Shown: positions 25,152 through 31,826 of the stretch, piece after piece
Layout: each line of letters begins with the position of its first letter
Numbering within the stretch: position 1 is the first letter of the stretch
Source: Caryophanales bacterium UBA1427
Lineage (GTDB): Bacteria > Bacillota_I > Bacilli_A > ML615J-28 > CAG-313
Reading direction: 5' to 3'
Length of the DNA stretch: 55,941 nucleotides
Assembly (NCBI GenBank): GCA_002329485.1
Contig: DCTZ01000031.1
Coordinates: 1-55,941 of the forward strand
Notes under the pieces: model-generated
Databases searched by the model: none
What the model saw: the letters and a program-made list of their open reading frames with translations, nothing else
What the model was told of the DNA's origin: nothing
Translations under genes and position numbers: made by a program

Positions 25152-25182
25152 GAGGTTATTTGTTTAGAAAGAGAAAAAGGTT

Positions 25183-26067
25183 ATGCAAATTGTCTATGGC
25201 GTGATCCGACGGATCCATTTAAAAGAACGAATATTTGAAATCAAAATACGCGATAAAATCCAGTATTTTTATCTTACGCGCTCCCAAATGAAGCAATTCA
25301 ATGTTTATCTTCAACCTGGCCTTTTTGTGCACCTGAAATGCCATGATAATCAGTTGCCTCATGTTATTTTCACAGGCAGACGGAAAACCAAAATTTTGGC
25401 ATACGAAGTAGTCAATTTCGTCAAAATGATCAGACGCAGCCAATCGAAGATGACGGTGTACTTCGATCTAACTACGATTCGTCGCGGTGTCCAATCGGTT
25501 CTGAATAAAAAAGGGTATCGGATGTTCCTGGATTTGGAATTTACGCTGCCGCCGTATTCGTTTCAAGGAGGCCAGGAATTTGTGGCCGAAATTGTGCAAT
25601 ACGGATTTTATTTGGAAGACGAAAAAGGACAAGTCATTCTGAAAGAACAAAGCTTAATCAAACCCAAACGCCATTCGGGTTTGAACCTCAGAACCTATAA
25701 GTTTCTCAATCTTAAAAAAAGCGATTTCCAAAATGCGATATCGTTTCGCACCTTCTACTATCGTCTGAAGGACATCATCAATCTTTACCAGCCGACAATC
25801 TATGTTTGGGGCAAAAACGACATCAAGGTTTTGGAAAGGGCCTATGAACTCCACAAACTGAAACCGATTACCATGCGCATGAATTTTATCAACCTGATGC
25901 AAATCCTGAAAAACTATTATGGCATCAAAACCGATATCGGCCTCTTCAATGCGTTCGCTTTCTTTGACGAAGAAATTCCCGAAACACAGGATCACGATGC
26001 CCTGCAGGATGCCATGATGACGCGAAACCTTTATCACTTGTTCAAACAGTCTTTCAATAATCTCTGA
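25183..26067 (+). CDS. DEDDh 3'-5' exonuclease, KapD-like
   Basis: Protein of 294 residues. Residues about 1-75 form a basic, beta-rich domain that may be OB-like. Residues about 110-290 are a DEDDh exonuclease: FLDLEFTLP (Asp, Glu), WGKNDIKVL (Asp) and QDHDALQDA (His, Asp). The closest style is KapD of Bacillus, linked to sporulation control. It follows gerE by 31 bases. A strong GGAGG at 25151-25155 lies too far upstream for ATG 25183 and instead precedes a 14-codon TTG frame (25160-25204) that overlaps the start, possibly for coupling. Substrate unknown. Confidence 0.75.
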   Translation: MQIVYGVIRRIHLKERIFEIKIRDKIQYFYLTRSQMKQFNVYLQPGLFVHLKCHDNQLPHVIFTGRRKTKILAYEVVNFVKMIRRSQSKMTVYFDLTTIRRGVQSVLNKKGYRMFLDLEFTLPPYSFQGGQEFVAEIVQYGFYLEDEKGQVILKEQSLIKPKRHSGLNLRTYKFLNLKKSDFQNAISFRTFYYRLKDIINLYQPTIYVWGKNDIKVLERAYELHKLKPITMRMNFINLMQILKNYYGIKTDIGLFNAFAFFDEEIPETQDHDALQDAMMTRNLYHLFKQSFNNL

Positions 26068-26072
26068 TTCTT

Positions 26073-26102
26073 TGCTCTTTCGAAAAGAAAGGGCATTTTT
26101 TT
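26073..26102 (+). terminator. Terminator after the exonuclease gene
   Basis: TGCTCTTTC (26073-26081) and GAAAGGGCA (26087-26095) with a run of seven T. Confidence 0.8.
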
Positions 26103-26110
26103 AACAAAAA

Positions 26111-26133
26111 ACGAATCCCGTTAAAGGATTCGT
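26111..26133 (-). terminator. Terminator of the RNase J gene
   Basis: ACGAATCC (26111-26118) pairs with GGATTCGT (26126-26133); read on the minus strand it is followed by TTTTTGTT. It lies just past the RNase J stop. Confidence 0.75.
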
Positions 26134-26148
26134 CTGTTTGTAATCAAA

Positions 26149-27846
26149 TTAAACAATCATGATAATCGGCACGATGAAAGGCCTGCGTTCGGTTTCGTCG
26201 TAAATATATTGGGACAGCTGTTGCAGGATCTGGTGCCGGAAGTTTTTCTCGACAATGTATTTATAACGGGACAGCAGTCCTTTGAAGATTTCGTCTGCTT
26301 TCTTGATAATCTTTTGCACCAAATCGGCGGATTTTTCCACATCGACGAATCCTTTGGTCTCCAAGGTCGTCGGAGCCAGGATTCGTTTTTCTTTGCTCAC
26401 TGTAAAGGCAATCGTGATGATTCCTTCGTCGGCCAGGTGTTTTCGTTCTTTCAGGATGTTGCTGTCGACGTCGCTGAGACTGGAGTCAAGATAAATGTCG
26501 GTCGCAAATACTGCCGCTTTGTTAACTTTGGCGCCTTTTTCGGTAAATGTCACCACGTCGCCGTTATCTAGGACAAAAGTGTTTTCCTTTTTCAATCCCA
26601 TGTTGACCGCAATATTCGCGTGCTTTTGCAACATATAATATTCGCCGTGAACCGGAATGAAATACTTCGGTTTGATGAGCGATAACATCAACTGTATTTC
26701 GGCTTCGGAAGCATGCCCCGTTGTATGCGTGTCGGTAAGCGGACTGTTTTTGATGACATTGGCGCCGGCCTGCACCATCTTGTTGATATTGCGATTGATG
26801 AATTGTTCGTTGCCGGGAATGGCTTTGCTCGAATAAACCACGGTATCGCCGGCCTGAAGTTTGATGTGTTTGTGCGTGCCGTTGGCAATCCTCGACAAGG
26901 CGGCCATCGGTTCGCCTTGGGATCCCGTGCAGAGCAAAGTGATTTTATGGTCTTCGACATTCTGAAGTTCCCGGGTGCTGATTATCGTGCCTTTCGGAAC
27001 ATTGATGTACTTCAGCTTGGTGGCCACTTCAATGGTTTTTTCCATACTGTGGCCGAATACGACCACTTTTCTTCCGGTTTGGTAACTGGCATTCAAGATT
27101 TGCTGAACGCGGAAGACATTAGAAGCGAAGGTTGCCACAATAATCCGTCCCTTGATTTGCGAAAAGAGATTTTGCATGTTTTGCGCAATCTTCTTTTCCG
27201 AAAGGGAGAAATTGGTTATATTGGCATTGGTGCTGTCCGATAACAGACACAAAACCCCTTCCTCGCCCATGCGTGCCATTTTGTAATAATCGGCAGCTTT
27301 GCCGATTGGGGTGAAGTCGAATTTGAAATCCCCGGTATAGATGACATAACCTAAATTGGTTTTGATGGCAATTCCGAAGGAATCGGGAATGCTGTGGTTG
27401 GTACGGAAAAATGATATCGAAAAACGAGAAAATTTATATACCGAATCGTCATTATAAGAGATTATATTATAGGATAATTGCGGGTATTCGCGCATTTTAT
27501 TTTGAATCAGTCCCACAGCCAGCCCACAGGCATAAATGGCGGGGATTTTGACTTTTTGGACCAAAAACGGAATGCCCCCGATGTGGTCTTCGTGACCGTG
27601 TGTGATAAAGAGACCAACAATCCGCTGCTCGTTTTCTTTGAGGTAGGAGACATCGGGAATGATGTAGTCGACACCCGGAGCTTCTCCGCCGGCAAACAAG
27701 ATCCCCGCATCAATCACGATGATTTGGTCTGCCACCTCAACGACGTACATATTCATTCCGACAGCGCCCAGGCCGCCTAAAGCGAATATCTTGACTTCGT
27801 TGCTGGGATCCTTTCCTTTCTTGATTTGTGTTTTGTTTGAGTTCAT
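26149..27846 (-). CDS. rnjA: Ribonuclease J
   Basis: Cytoplasmic exo/endoribonuclease of 565 residues in the metallo-beta-lactamase/beta-CASP family, central to mRNA decay and rRNA maturation. The zinc motif THGHEDHIGG is intact (His83, His85, Asp87, His88), with the later ligands in YTGDFKFD and the beta-CASP blocks STNAN and VPVHGEY. The full zinc motif favours RNase J1 over the often degenerate J2. GAAAGGA precedes the start. A possible promoter lies upstream (TTGCAA at 27908-27903 and TATAAA at 27886-27881, 16 bases). Confidence 0.9.
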   Translation of the reverse strand: MNSNKTQIKKGKDPSNEVKIFALGGLGAVGMNMYVVEVADQIIVIDAGILFAGGEAPGVDYIIPDVSYLKENEQRIVGLFITHGHEDHIGGIPFLVQKVKIPAIYACGLAVGLIQNKMREYPQLSYNIISYNDDSVYKFSRFSISFFRTNHSIPDSFGIAIKTNLGYVIYTGDFKFDFTPIGKAADYYKMARMGEEGVLCLLSDSTNANITNFSLSEKKIAQNMQNLFSQIKGRIIVATFASNVFRVQQILNASYQTGRKVVVFGHSMEKTIEVATKLKYINVPKGTIISTRELQNVEDHKITLLCTGSQGEPMAALSRIANGTHKHIKLQAGDTVVYSSKAIPGNEQFINRNINKMVQAGANVIKNSPLTDTHTTGHASEAEIQLMLSLIKPKYFIPVHGEYYMLQKHANIAVNMGLKKENTFVLDNGDVVTFTEKGAKVNKAAVFATDIYLDSSLSDVDSNILKERKHLADEGIITIAFTVSKEKRILAPTTLETKGFVDVEKSADLVQKIIKKADEIFKGLLSRYKYIVEKNFRHQILQQLSQYIYDETERRPFIVPIIMIV

Positions 27847-27996
27847 ATCTAATCCTTTCTTTTGTTAGTGTTTAATTCTATTTATAATAGTATACCTTAT
27901 TTTTGCAAAAATGGGAAGCAATAAGCAATTCAATTCATTTGCCCCGCAATCGTTTTGCTTTTGCATTGTAATTTAAAGGTTAAATCCGTCAAAATA

Positions 27997-28005
27997 TGTT
28001 ATACT
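27997..28005 (+). promoter_or_regulatory. Extended -10 promoter of the Cof-type HAD gene
   Basis: TGT-TATACT (27997-28005) is an extended -10; no good -35 is visible. It lies 28 bases before the start codon. Confidence 0.55.
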
Positions 28006-28033
28006 ACTTTCAAAGGAAATGAGGAACAATTTT

Positions 28034-28819
28034 ATGACAAGACGAAAAGCCTTATTTGTTGACTTGGACGGCACGCTGTTCGATAAACATAACGGAATAC
28101 CGAAATCGACCATTGATGCCTTAAACCATCTTTTGCCCGATGTCGATTTATATCTTGCCACCGGAAGGAGTTCTTATACTTTAGCCGTAATCGAAGAAAT
28201 CATTCCTCTTTTTAAAGGGCTTTTGTTGTTAAACGGCCAACATGTCATGGTGAACCACAAAACCATTTTTTACAATACCATGAAAAAAGAACATTTGCTT
28301 AAACTTCACGAAACCGCCGTTAAGTACCAAGCTCCGATCGGTTACGTTACCATTGACAAAGCATATGTTTATTCTTATTCCGAAGATATCCATAAATTTT
28401 TTTCGGAACGATCCAACGACCGGATTGTCGATTGCGAAAAAGAAGGCTTCGATTTTACGGCTCCCGTTTCGATGGTTTGGCTGTTTGCGGACACGGTTGT
28501 GGTTGACGCCATGGAACGCGAACTTCCGGAATTGTCGTTTTTAAAATGGGGACGTTTCGGCTGCGATATTGTGGAAAAAGGGGAATCGAAACAGCGGGGC
28601 GTCAAAGTCATTCAGGATACCTTCGGCTATTTGACCGAAGACATGTATGCCATCGGAAACGGAGATAACGATATCGAAATGTTTCAGGCGGTGGGAACAG
28701 CCGTCGCCATGGGCAACAGCAGCGACCGCGTAAAAGAAAACGCTCATCTGGTGACAAGCGCTCTTTCCGAAGATGGTATCTTCAAAGCCTTAAAACAGTT
28801 AGGCCTTTTGGACGTTTGA
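28034..28819 (+). CDS. Cof-type HAD phosphatase
   Basis: Cytoplasmic hydrolase of 261 residues in HAD subfamily IIB with a C2 cap. Motif I is FVDLDGTLFD near residue 8-17, motif II is the Thr in LATGRSS, motif III includes SKQRGV, and motif IV is IGNGDNDIEMF. Such enzymes dephosphorylate sugar phosphates or flavin/PLP intermediates; the substrate here is unknown. ATG 28034 is set by GAGGAA with 7 bases spacing, rather than the ATG at 28019. Its TGA lies inside the converging deformylase gene, with 21 bases of tail overlap and no terminator between. Confidence 0.8.
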   Translation: MTRRKALFVDLDGTLFDKHNGIPKSTIDALNHLLPDVDLYLATGRSSYTLAVIEEIIPLFKGLLLLNGQHVMVNHKTIFYNTMKKEHLLKLHETAVKYQAPIGYVTIDKAYVYSYSEDIHKFFSERSNDRIVDCEKEGFDFTAPVSMVWLFADTVVVDAMERELPELSFLKWGRFGCDIVEKGESKQRGVKVIQDTFGYLTEDMYAIGNGDNDIEMFQAVGTAVAMGNSSDRVKENAHLVTSALSEDGIFKALKQLGLLDV

Positions 28820-29392
28820 GGTTTCTTCCGGGAAAATAATCGGTTTACTGTTTTCCGGAACAAAAAACGGGTTGGCCTGATTGATTCGGTCGACAAACAA
28901 AATTCCGTTTAGATGATCGTATTCGTGCTGGAAAACAATCGCAATATAATTTTTCAAACGGAGGCGTACTCTTTTGAGTGCTCCTTTTTCATAGAGATAA
29001 GTATCAACCGTTACCCGGGCGGGGCGATGGATATAGCCCGGCGCCTGACGCGGTACCGATAAACAGGCTTCCCCCATCGGAAGATAAGACATTTCGTCGG
29101 AGTAACTGACGATTTTCGGATTAATCATCGGATAAAGATGTTCATACCCTTTTTCGTCGATGGCCCAAACCACCAGCATTTTTTTCGGTATGCCGACCTG
29201 TACCGCCGCAATCCCCACCGAAGGGGTTAGGTTATATTTTTTGGCAATTTCTTCATCCATGGAGTTATCGATATATTCAACCATCTCAAGCAGCAAAGCT
29301 TCGTCTTCTTTGGTCAAAGGGATATTTACTTCCTGAGATTTTTCTCTTAGAAGCGGATTTCCTTCCACGATAATGTCGGTAGCTTTTATCAT
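28799..29392 (-). CDS. def: Peptide deformylase, type 2
   Basis: Metalloenzyme of 197 residues that removes the formyl group from nascent proteins. The three motifs are GIAAVQ, EACLS (where many have EGCLS) and QHEYDHLNG, giving the Cys and two His metal ligands and the catalytic Glu. The insert around residues 60-70 and overall length match type 2 enzymes of Gram-positive bacteria. GAGGTG precedes the start. It has its own sigma-A promoter and overlaps the Cof-type HAD gene tail to tail. Confidence 0.93.
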   Translation of the reverse strand: MIKATDIIVEGNPLLREKSQEVNIPLTKEDEALLLEMVEYIDNSMDEEIAKKYNLTPSVGIAAVQVGIPKKMLVVWAIDEKGYEHLYPMINPKIVSYSDEMSYLPMGEACLSVPRQAPGYIHRPARVTVDTYLYEKGALKRVRLRLKNYIAIVFQHEYDHLNGILFVDRINQANPFFVPENSKPIIFPEETSNVQKA

Positions 29393-29417
29393 GTTTTCAC
29401 CTCTGGTTTCTTTTTAG

Positions 29418-29446
29418 ATTATACTAGATATCGGTTTATTATGCAA
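29418..29446 (-). promoter_or_regulatory. Sigma-A promoter of def
   Basis: On the minus strand TTGCAT (29446-29441) and TATAAT (29423-29418) are exactly 17 bases apart. Confidence 0.8.
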
Positions 29447-29472
29447 GCGGATTACAACAAACCCCAAAAGAA

Positions 29473-29492
29473 AAAAGGGGGCCACCCCTTTT
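29473..29492 (-). terminator. Terminator of the YjcZ-type gene
   Basis: AAAAGGGG (29473-29480) pairs with CCCCTTTT (29485-29492); on the minus strand a T run continues, so it stops the tiny spore gene before def's promoter. Confidence 0.75.
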
Positions 29493-29510
29493 CGCGACTA
29501 TTTTAGAATA

Positions 29511-29651
29511 CTACCAGCGCACTGCGGTTCCGATGATTACTAAAAGAATGAATAAGACTAAAATCAAGGCGTAACCATAACCACCATAATATCCGAATCC
29601 GCAAGAGCTAACCGGTTGGCAACATCCATATCCATAGTTAGGTTGATACAT
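29511..29651 (-). CDS. YjcZ-family tiny sporulation membrane protein
   Basis: Protein of 46 residues, easily missed by length cut-offs. A Tyr/Gly/Cys-rich head (YQPNYGYGCCQP) leads into one hydrophobic helix, ALILVLFILLVIIG, that closes the chain with TAVRW. This is the signature of the YjcZ/YrzR-like tiny membrane proteins of spore formers. GGAGGGG lies 5-6 bases before the start codon at 29651. A mother-cell type -10 (CATACTATA) sits upstream. A minus-strand terminator ends the unit. Confidence 0.85.
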   Translation of the reverse strand: MYQPNYGYGCCQPVSSCGFGYYGGYGYALILVLFILLVIIGTAVRW

Positions 29652-29683
29652 AAACTCCCCTCCTTTTTGTCGTTAGACTACTT

Positions 29684-29692
29684 TATAGTATG
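29684..29692 (-). promoter_or_regulatory. Sigma-E/K-type -10 element
   Basis: CATACTATA on the minus strand matches CATAnnnTA. The -35 is not clear, so the sigma factor (E or K) cannot be decided. Confidence 0.4.
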
Positions 29693-29746
29693 AGTTGTGC
29701 ACGGGGTTGGAATATGCGATAACCTAATTTTTACTTTTGATGCAGG

Positions 29747-30010
29747 TTAAAGCATTCGGTCAAACTCAGCCGCAACTTCTCCCCTGATTCCCAAATAGTT
29801 TTCCAGGCGTACTACGCGCTTTAACAGTTCGCTGATTTGCCGTTTTTGTTCGTTGATTTCGGTTTGCAATCGCTCGATTTCGTAGTTGGGGAGCATCTCT
29901 TCGCCCATCCAAGGGGCTTGTTCCATCGGCATCATCGGCTGCATTCCTTGGGGCATCATCGGCTGATTACCGAAACCAAAAGGCATTTGGCGTTTTTTTC
30001 GGTTTAACAT
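29747..30010 (-). CDS. Met/Pro/Gln-rich protein, candidate spore coat protein
   Basis: Unrecognised protein of 87 residues. The head is strongly basic (LNRKKRQ). Residues about 9-40 are a Met/Pro/Gln/Gly-rich tract (FGFGNQPMMPQGMQPMMP). Residues about 43-75 (EIERLQTEINEQKRQISELL) form a predicted coiled coil, which suggests oligomerisation. ATG 30010 is chosen because GAGGAAAAAG precedes it; a longer frame from 30049 has none. The promoter has a full sigma-K match and is divergent from the ylbD promoter. Low-complexity tract, coiled coil, promoter and neighbours all point to a coat component, but this is inferred. Confidence 0.65.
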   Translation of the reverse strand: MLNRKKRQMPFGFGNQPMMPQGMQPMMPMEQAPWMGEEMLPNYEIERLQTEINEQKRQISELLKRVVRLENYLGIRGEVAAEFDRML

Positions 30011-30052
30011 CTTTTTCCTCGCTTTCTTAAAAATAATTTGCTTATCCATTCA

Positions 30053-30081
30053 TAGTTTATGGCTGGCTTGGGTAATTGGTG
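30053..30081 (-). promoter_or_regulatory. Candidate sigma-K promoter of the Met-rich gene
   Basis: On the minus strand CACC (30081-30078), 16 bases, then CATAAACTA (30061-30053): every defined position of mACm-N16-CATAnnnTA is matched. Confidence 0.6.
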
Positions 30082-30099
30082 CACTTTTTCGCACCAATT
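30074..30099. promoter_or_regulatory. Inverted repeat shared by divergent coat promoters
   Basis: AATTGGTGC (30074-30082) and GCACCAATT (30091-30099) are a perfect 9-bp inverted repeat with an 8-base T-rich spacer. Each arm holds the CACC -35 of one of the two divergent promoters. Each arm also resembles the GerE site RWWTRGGY (7 of 8 on the minus strand, 6 of 8 on the plus strand). It may bind a GerE dimer or act as a hairpin. Confidence 0.5.
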
Positions 30100-30120
30100 T
30101 AAAGGGAATGTAATAAACTA
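30092..30120 (+). promoter_or_regulatory. Candidate sigma-K promoter of ylbD-ylbE
   Basis: CACC (30092-30095), 16 bases, then AATAAACTA (30112-30120): one mismatch (A for C) from the consensus -10 CATAnnnTA. Confidence 0.5.
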
Positions 30121-30137
30121 AAGTAGAGGTGAATGAT

Positions 30138-30488
30138 ATGGCAAGTCGGCTTGATGAATTTCGTGACTTTGTCGCCCGCTATCCCAAAGTTCATGACGAA
30201 GTGGCATCGGGAAAAAGAACCTGGCAACAGATCTATGAAGATTGGGTGATTCTCGGCGAAAATCATCACCAATGGATCCAATATCAAGATGAAAACAGGA
30301 CCAAAGAACCGGTGGACTACTTAAGCGCCGATTCGCTTAAGAATGCCTTGAATTATTTGAAAAGAATTAATCCCGATTCCATCAGCAGAACGCTCAATAC
30401 GATTTCCAAAGTTTTGCAAATAACGCAAGGATTTCAAAACAGAAGACCGAATACTCTCAACTCCAATTACAACAGTTGGTGGGATTAA
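30138..30488 (+). CDS. ylbD: YlbD-like spore coat protein
   Basis: Protein of 116 residues matching the YlbD coat family: LDEFRDFVARYPKVHDEV, then KRTWQQIYEDWVILGE, are the family blocks. The C-terminus is polar and Asn/Arg-rich. The start is ATG 30138, 6 bases after GAGGTG; a GTG at 30129 lies inside that site. It overlaps ylbE through a TAATG stop-start, and the two share a mother-cell type promoter. The family is reported from spore coats of Bacillus. Confidence 0.85.
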   Translation: MASRLDEFRDFVARYPKVHDEVASGKRTWQQIYEDWVILGENHHQWIQYQDENRTKEPVDYLSADSLKNALNYLKRINPDSISRTLNTISKVLQITQGFQNRRPNTLNSNYNSWWD

Positions 30489-30712
30489 TGGATGAAAGCA
30501 TCTTAAAAAAGATTTATGCCAATGAACTTTATTTGCGTTATCTTCGTTACAATCCCAAGTGGTATCTGATTTTGAACGAAAACCCCGGTGCTTACAAAGA
30601 ATTCGAGCGCACGGTGAAGATTGCCACCAAACAGACCGCAAGCGACAAGATCGAAAATTTCCGGAAACAGCTCGAATTTATCAACGGCGTCATTCGTTAC
30701 TTAAATAGTTAA
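30488..30712 (+). CDS. ylbE: YlbE-like protein
   Basis: Protein of 74 residues in the YlbE family, always found beside ylbD in spore formers. LRYNPKWYLILNENPGAYKEFE is the diagnostic middle. It starts in the ylbD stop codon (TAATG), so translation is coupled. Its stop overlaps the start of a perfect terminator hairpin. Function unknown beyond its link to sporulation. Confidence 0.85.
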   Translation: MDESILKKIYANELYLRYLRYNPKWYLILNENPGAYKEFERTVKIATKQTASDKIENFRKQLEFINGVIRYLNS

Positions 30713-30742
30713 CTGTCAAGTAATTTTACTTGACAGTTTGTT
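30711..30742 (+). terminator. Terminator of ylbDE, overlapping the rpsP promoter
   Basis: AACTGTCAAGTAA (30711-30723) pairs perfectly with TTACTTGACAGTT (30726-30738). The right arm contains the TTGACA -35 of the next gene. Confidence 0.8.
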
Positions 30743-30758
30743 TGTTTTAAGGTATAAT
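30730..30758 (+). promoter_or_regulatory. Consensus sigma-A promoter of rpsP
   Basis: TTGACA (30730-30735), 17 bases, TATAAT (30753-30758): perfect consensus, as expected for a ribosomal protein gene. Confidence 0.9.
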
Positions 30759-30787
30759 GGTTACACTATTAAAGGAGGTAAAAAGAA

Positions 30788-31054
30788 ATGGCAGTAAAAT
30801 TAAGATCACAACGTTTTGGTTCTAAGAAAAATCCTTTTTATCGGATAGTTGCGGCGGACTCAAGAAGCCCACGTGATGGACGGTTCATTGAGATTGTCGG
30901 TACATATAATCCTTTGACGGATCCTGCCCAAGTCAAATTTGACGAAGAAAAAGTAATGGCATGGTTGGCAAAAGGCGCAAAACCTACTGATACCGTTCGT
31001 TCGCTTCTTGAAAAAGAAGGAATTATCGCCAAATTTGCTGAGAGCAAAAAGTAA
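30788..31054 (+). CDS. rpsP: 30S ribosomal protein S16
   Basis: Ribosomal protein of 88 residues. AVKLRSQRFGSKKNPFYRIV at the start and ADSRSPRDGRFIEIVGTYNP are unmistakable. AAGGAGG precedes ATG 30788. It leads the operon that in Bacillus continues with the KH protein, rimM, trmD and rplS. Confidence 0.97.
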   Translation: MAVKLRSQRFGSKKNPFYRIVAADSRSPRDGRFIEIVGTYNPLTDPAQVKFDEEKVMAWLAKGAKPTDTVRSLLEKEGIIAKFAESKK

Positions 31055-31065
31055 GGCGGTATCCG

Positions 31066-31329
31066 ATGGGTAAAATTAATTATGAACAATTGGTGTCAGA
31101 ATTAATTAAACCGCTCGTTACGCATCCCGAAGATGTGGTTGTGAAAGGACAATTGCTTTCAGCCAACCAAGTGCATGTAGAAGTAACAGTACATCCCGAT
31201 GATGTCGGTCGCATTATCGGCAAAAAAGGTCGCGTGATTAATGCGGTGCGAACCATTGCGCATGCAGCCGCAACCCGCGACAAAACGCAACTTGAAATTA
31301 GTTTGACATCAGAAAACGAAGAAGAATAA
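31066..31329 (+). CDS. khpA: KH-domain RNA-binding protein KhpA
   Basis: Small RNA-binding protein of 87 residues with one KH domain: VGRIIGKKGRVINAVRTI contains the GxxG loop. In Gram-positive bacteria KhpA pairs with KhpB (Jag) in control of cell elongation and division. It lies 11 bases after rpsP, the conserved position. A short terminator follows and ends this first part of the split operon. Confidence 0.9.
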   Translation: MGKINYEQLVSELIKPLVTHPEDVVVKGQLLSANQVHVEVTVHPDDVGRIIGKKGRVINAVRTIAHAAATRDKTQLEISLTSENEEE

Positions 31330-31352
31330 GGGCCAAGCCCTTTTTCTTTTTT
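31328..31352 (+). terminator. Short terminator after khpA
   Basis: AAGGGC and GCCCTT around a CAA loop (31328-31342), followed by a long T-rich tract. Confidence 0.65.
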
Positions 31353-31454
31353 TCTTTTTTGACTGCTTCGGTCAAGTAAGCTTATGTTCTTCCAAGATGC
31401 GACGGCTTTCTCTTTCAATTCTTATGCAACTGGTTGGAATTATTCCTGTTTTGA

Positions 31455-31483
31455 TTGACATTGTCCCGGAAAAAGCGTATAAT
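31455..31483 (+). promoter_or_regulatory. Consensus promoter of the metal efflux module
   Basis: TTGACA (31455-31460), 17 bases, TATAAT (31478-31483). A perfect promoter that needs tight repression, which fits an ArsR operator just downstream. Confidence 0.85.
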
Positions 31484-31491
31484 TCCTATGA

Positions 31492-31503
31492 ATGAATGTT
31501 CAT
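31492..31503 (+). promoter_or_regulatory. Candidate ArsR-family operator
   Basis: ATGAA-TG-TTCAT is a symmetric site over the transcription start, followed by a further ATTCAT. ATGAA/TTCAT half-sites are typical of CzrA/CadC/SmtB operators. Confidence 0.5.
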
Positions 31504-31533
31504 ATATTCATATATATCGTTGCGAGGTTTTTT

Positions 31534-31818
31534 ATGGAATATAACAGAGAGATCACAAGGTTATCGCAGATGTTCTCCATCCTCGGAGAAGAGTCGCGGT
31601 TGGCGATAGTGATATATCTAATGAACAAAGAGGCAAGCGTCAGCGAAATTACGGAAAAATTGCATATGACCCAGTCTGCCGTTTCGCATCAGTTGCGGAT
31701 TTTGCGTGACACCCAAATTGTAAAGAAGAACAAAAAAGGACGCCACGTTTATTACAGCATCAATGACGAACATGTTCAAACGATAGTCGAATCAGGACTA
31801 AAACACATGTTACACTAG
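31534..31818 (+). CDS. czrA: ArsR/SmtB-family zinc sensor, CzrA-like
   Basis: Dimeric winged-helix repressor of 94 residues released from DNA by metal. The recognition helix is in MTQSAVSHQLRILRD. The final helix reads DEHVQTIVESGLKHMLH, which is exactly the D-x-H-x10-H-x2-H spacing of the CzrA alpha-5 zinc/cobalt site. It has no CadC-type N-terminal cysteines, so zinc is the likely signal. ATG 31534 follows GCGAGG; a frame from 31492 runs through the operator. The P-type ATPase follows 8 bases later. Confidence 0.85.
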   Translation: MEYNREITRLSQMFSILGEESRLAIVIYLMNKEASVSEITEKLHMTQSAVSHQLRILRDTQIVKKNKKGRHVYYSINDEHVQTIVESGLKHMLH

Positions 31819-31826
31819 GGGGTCCC

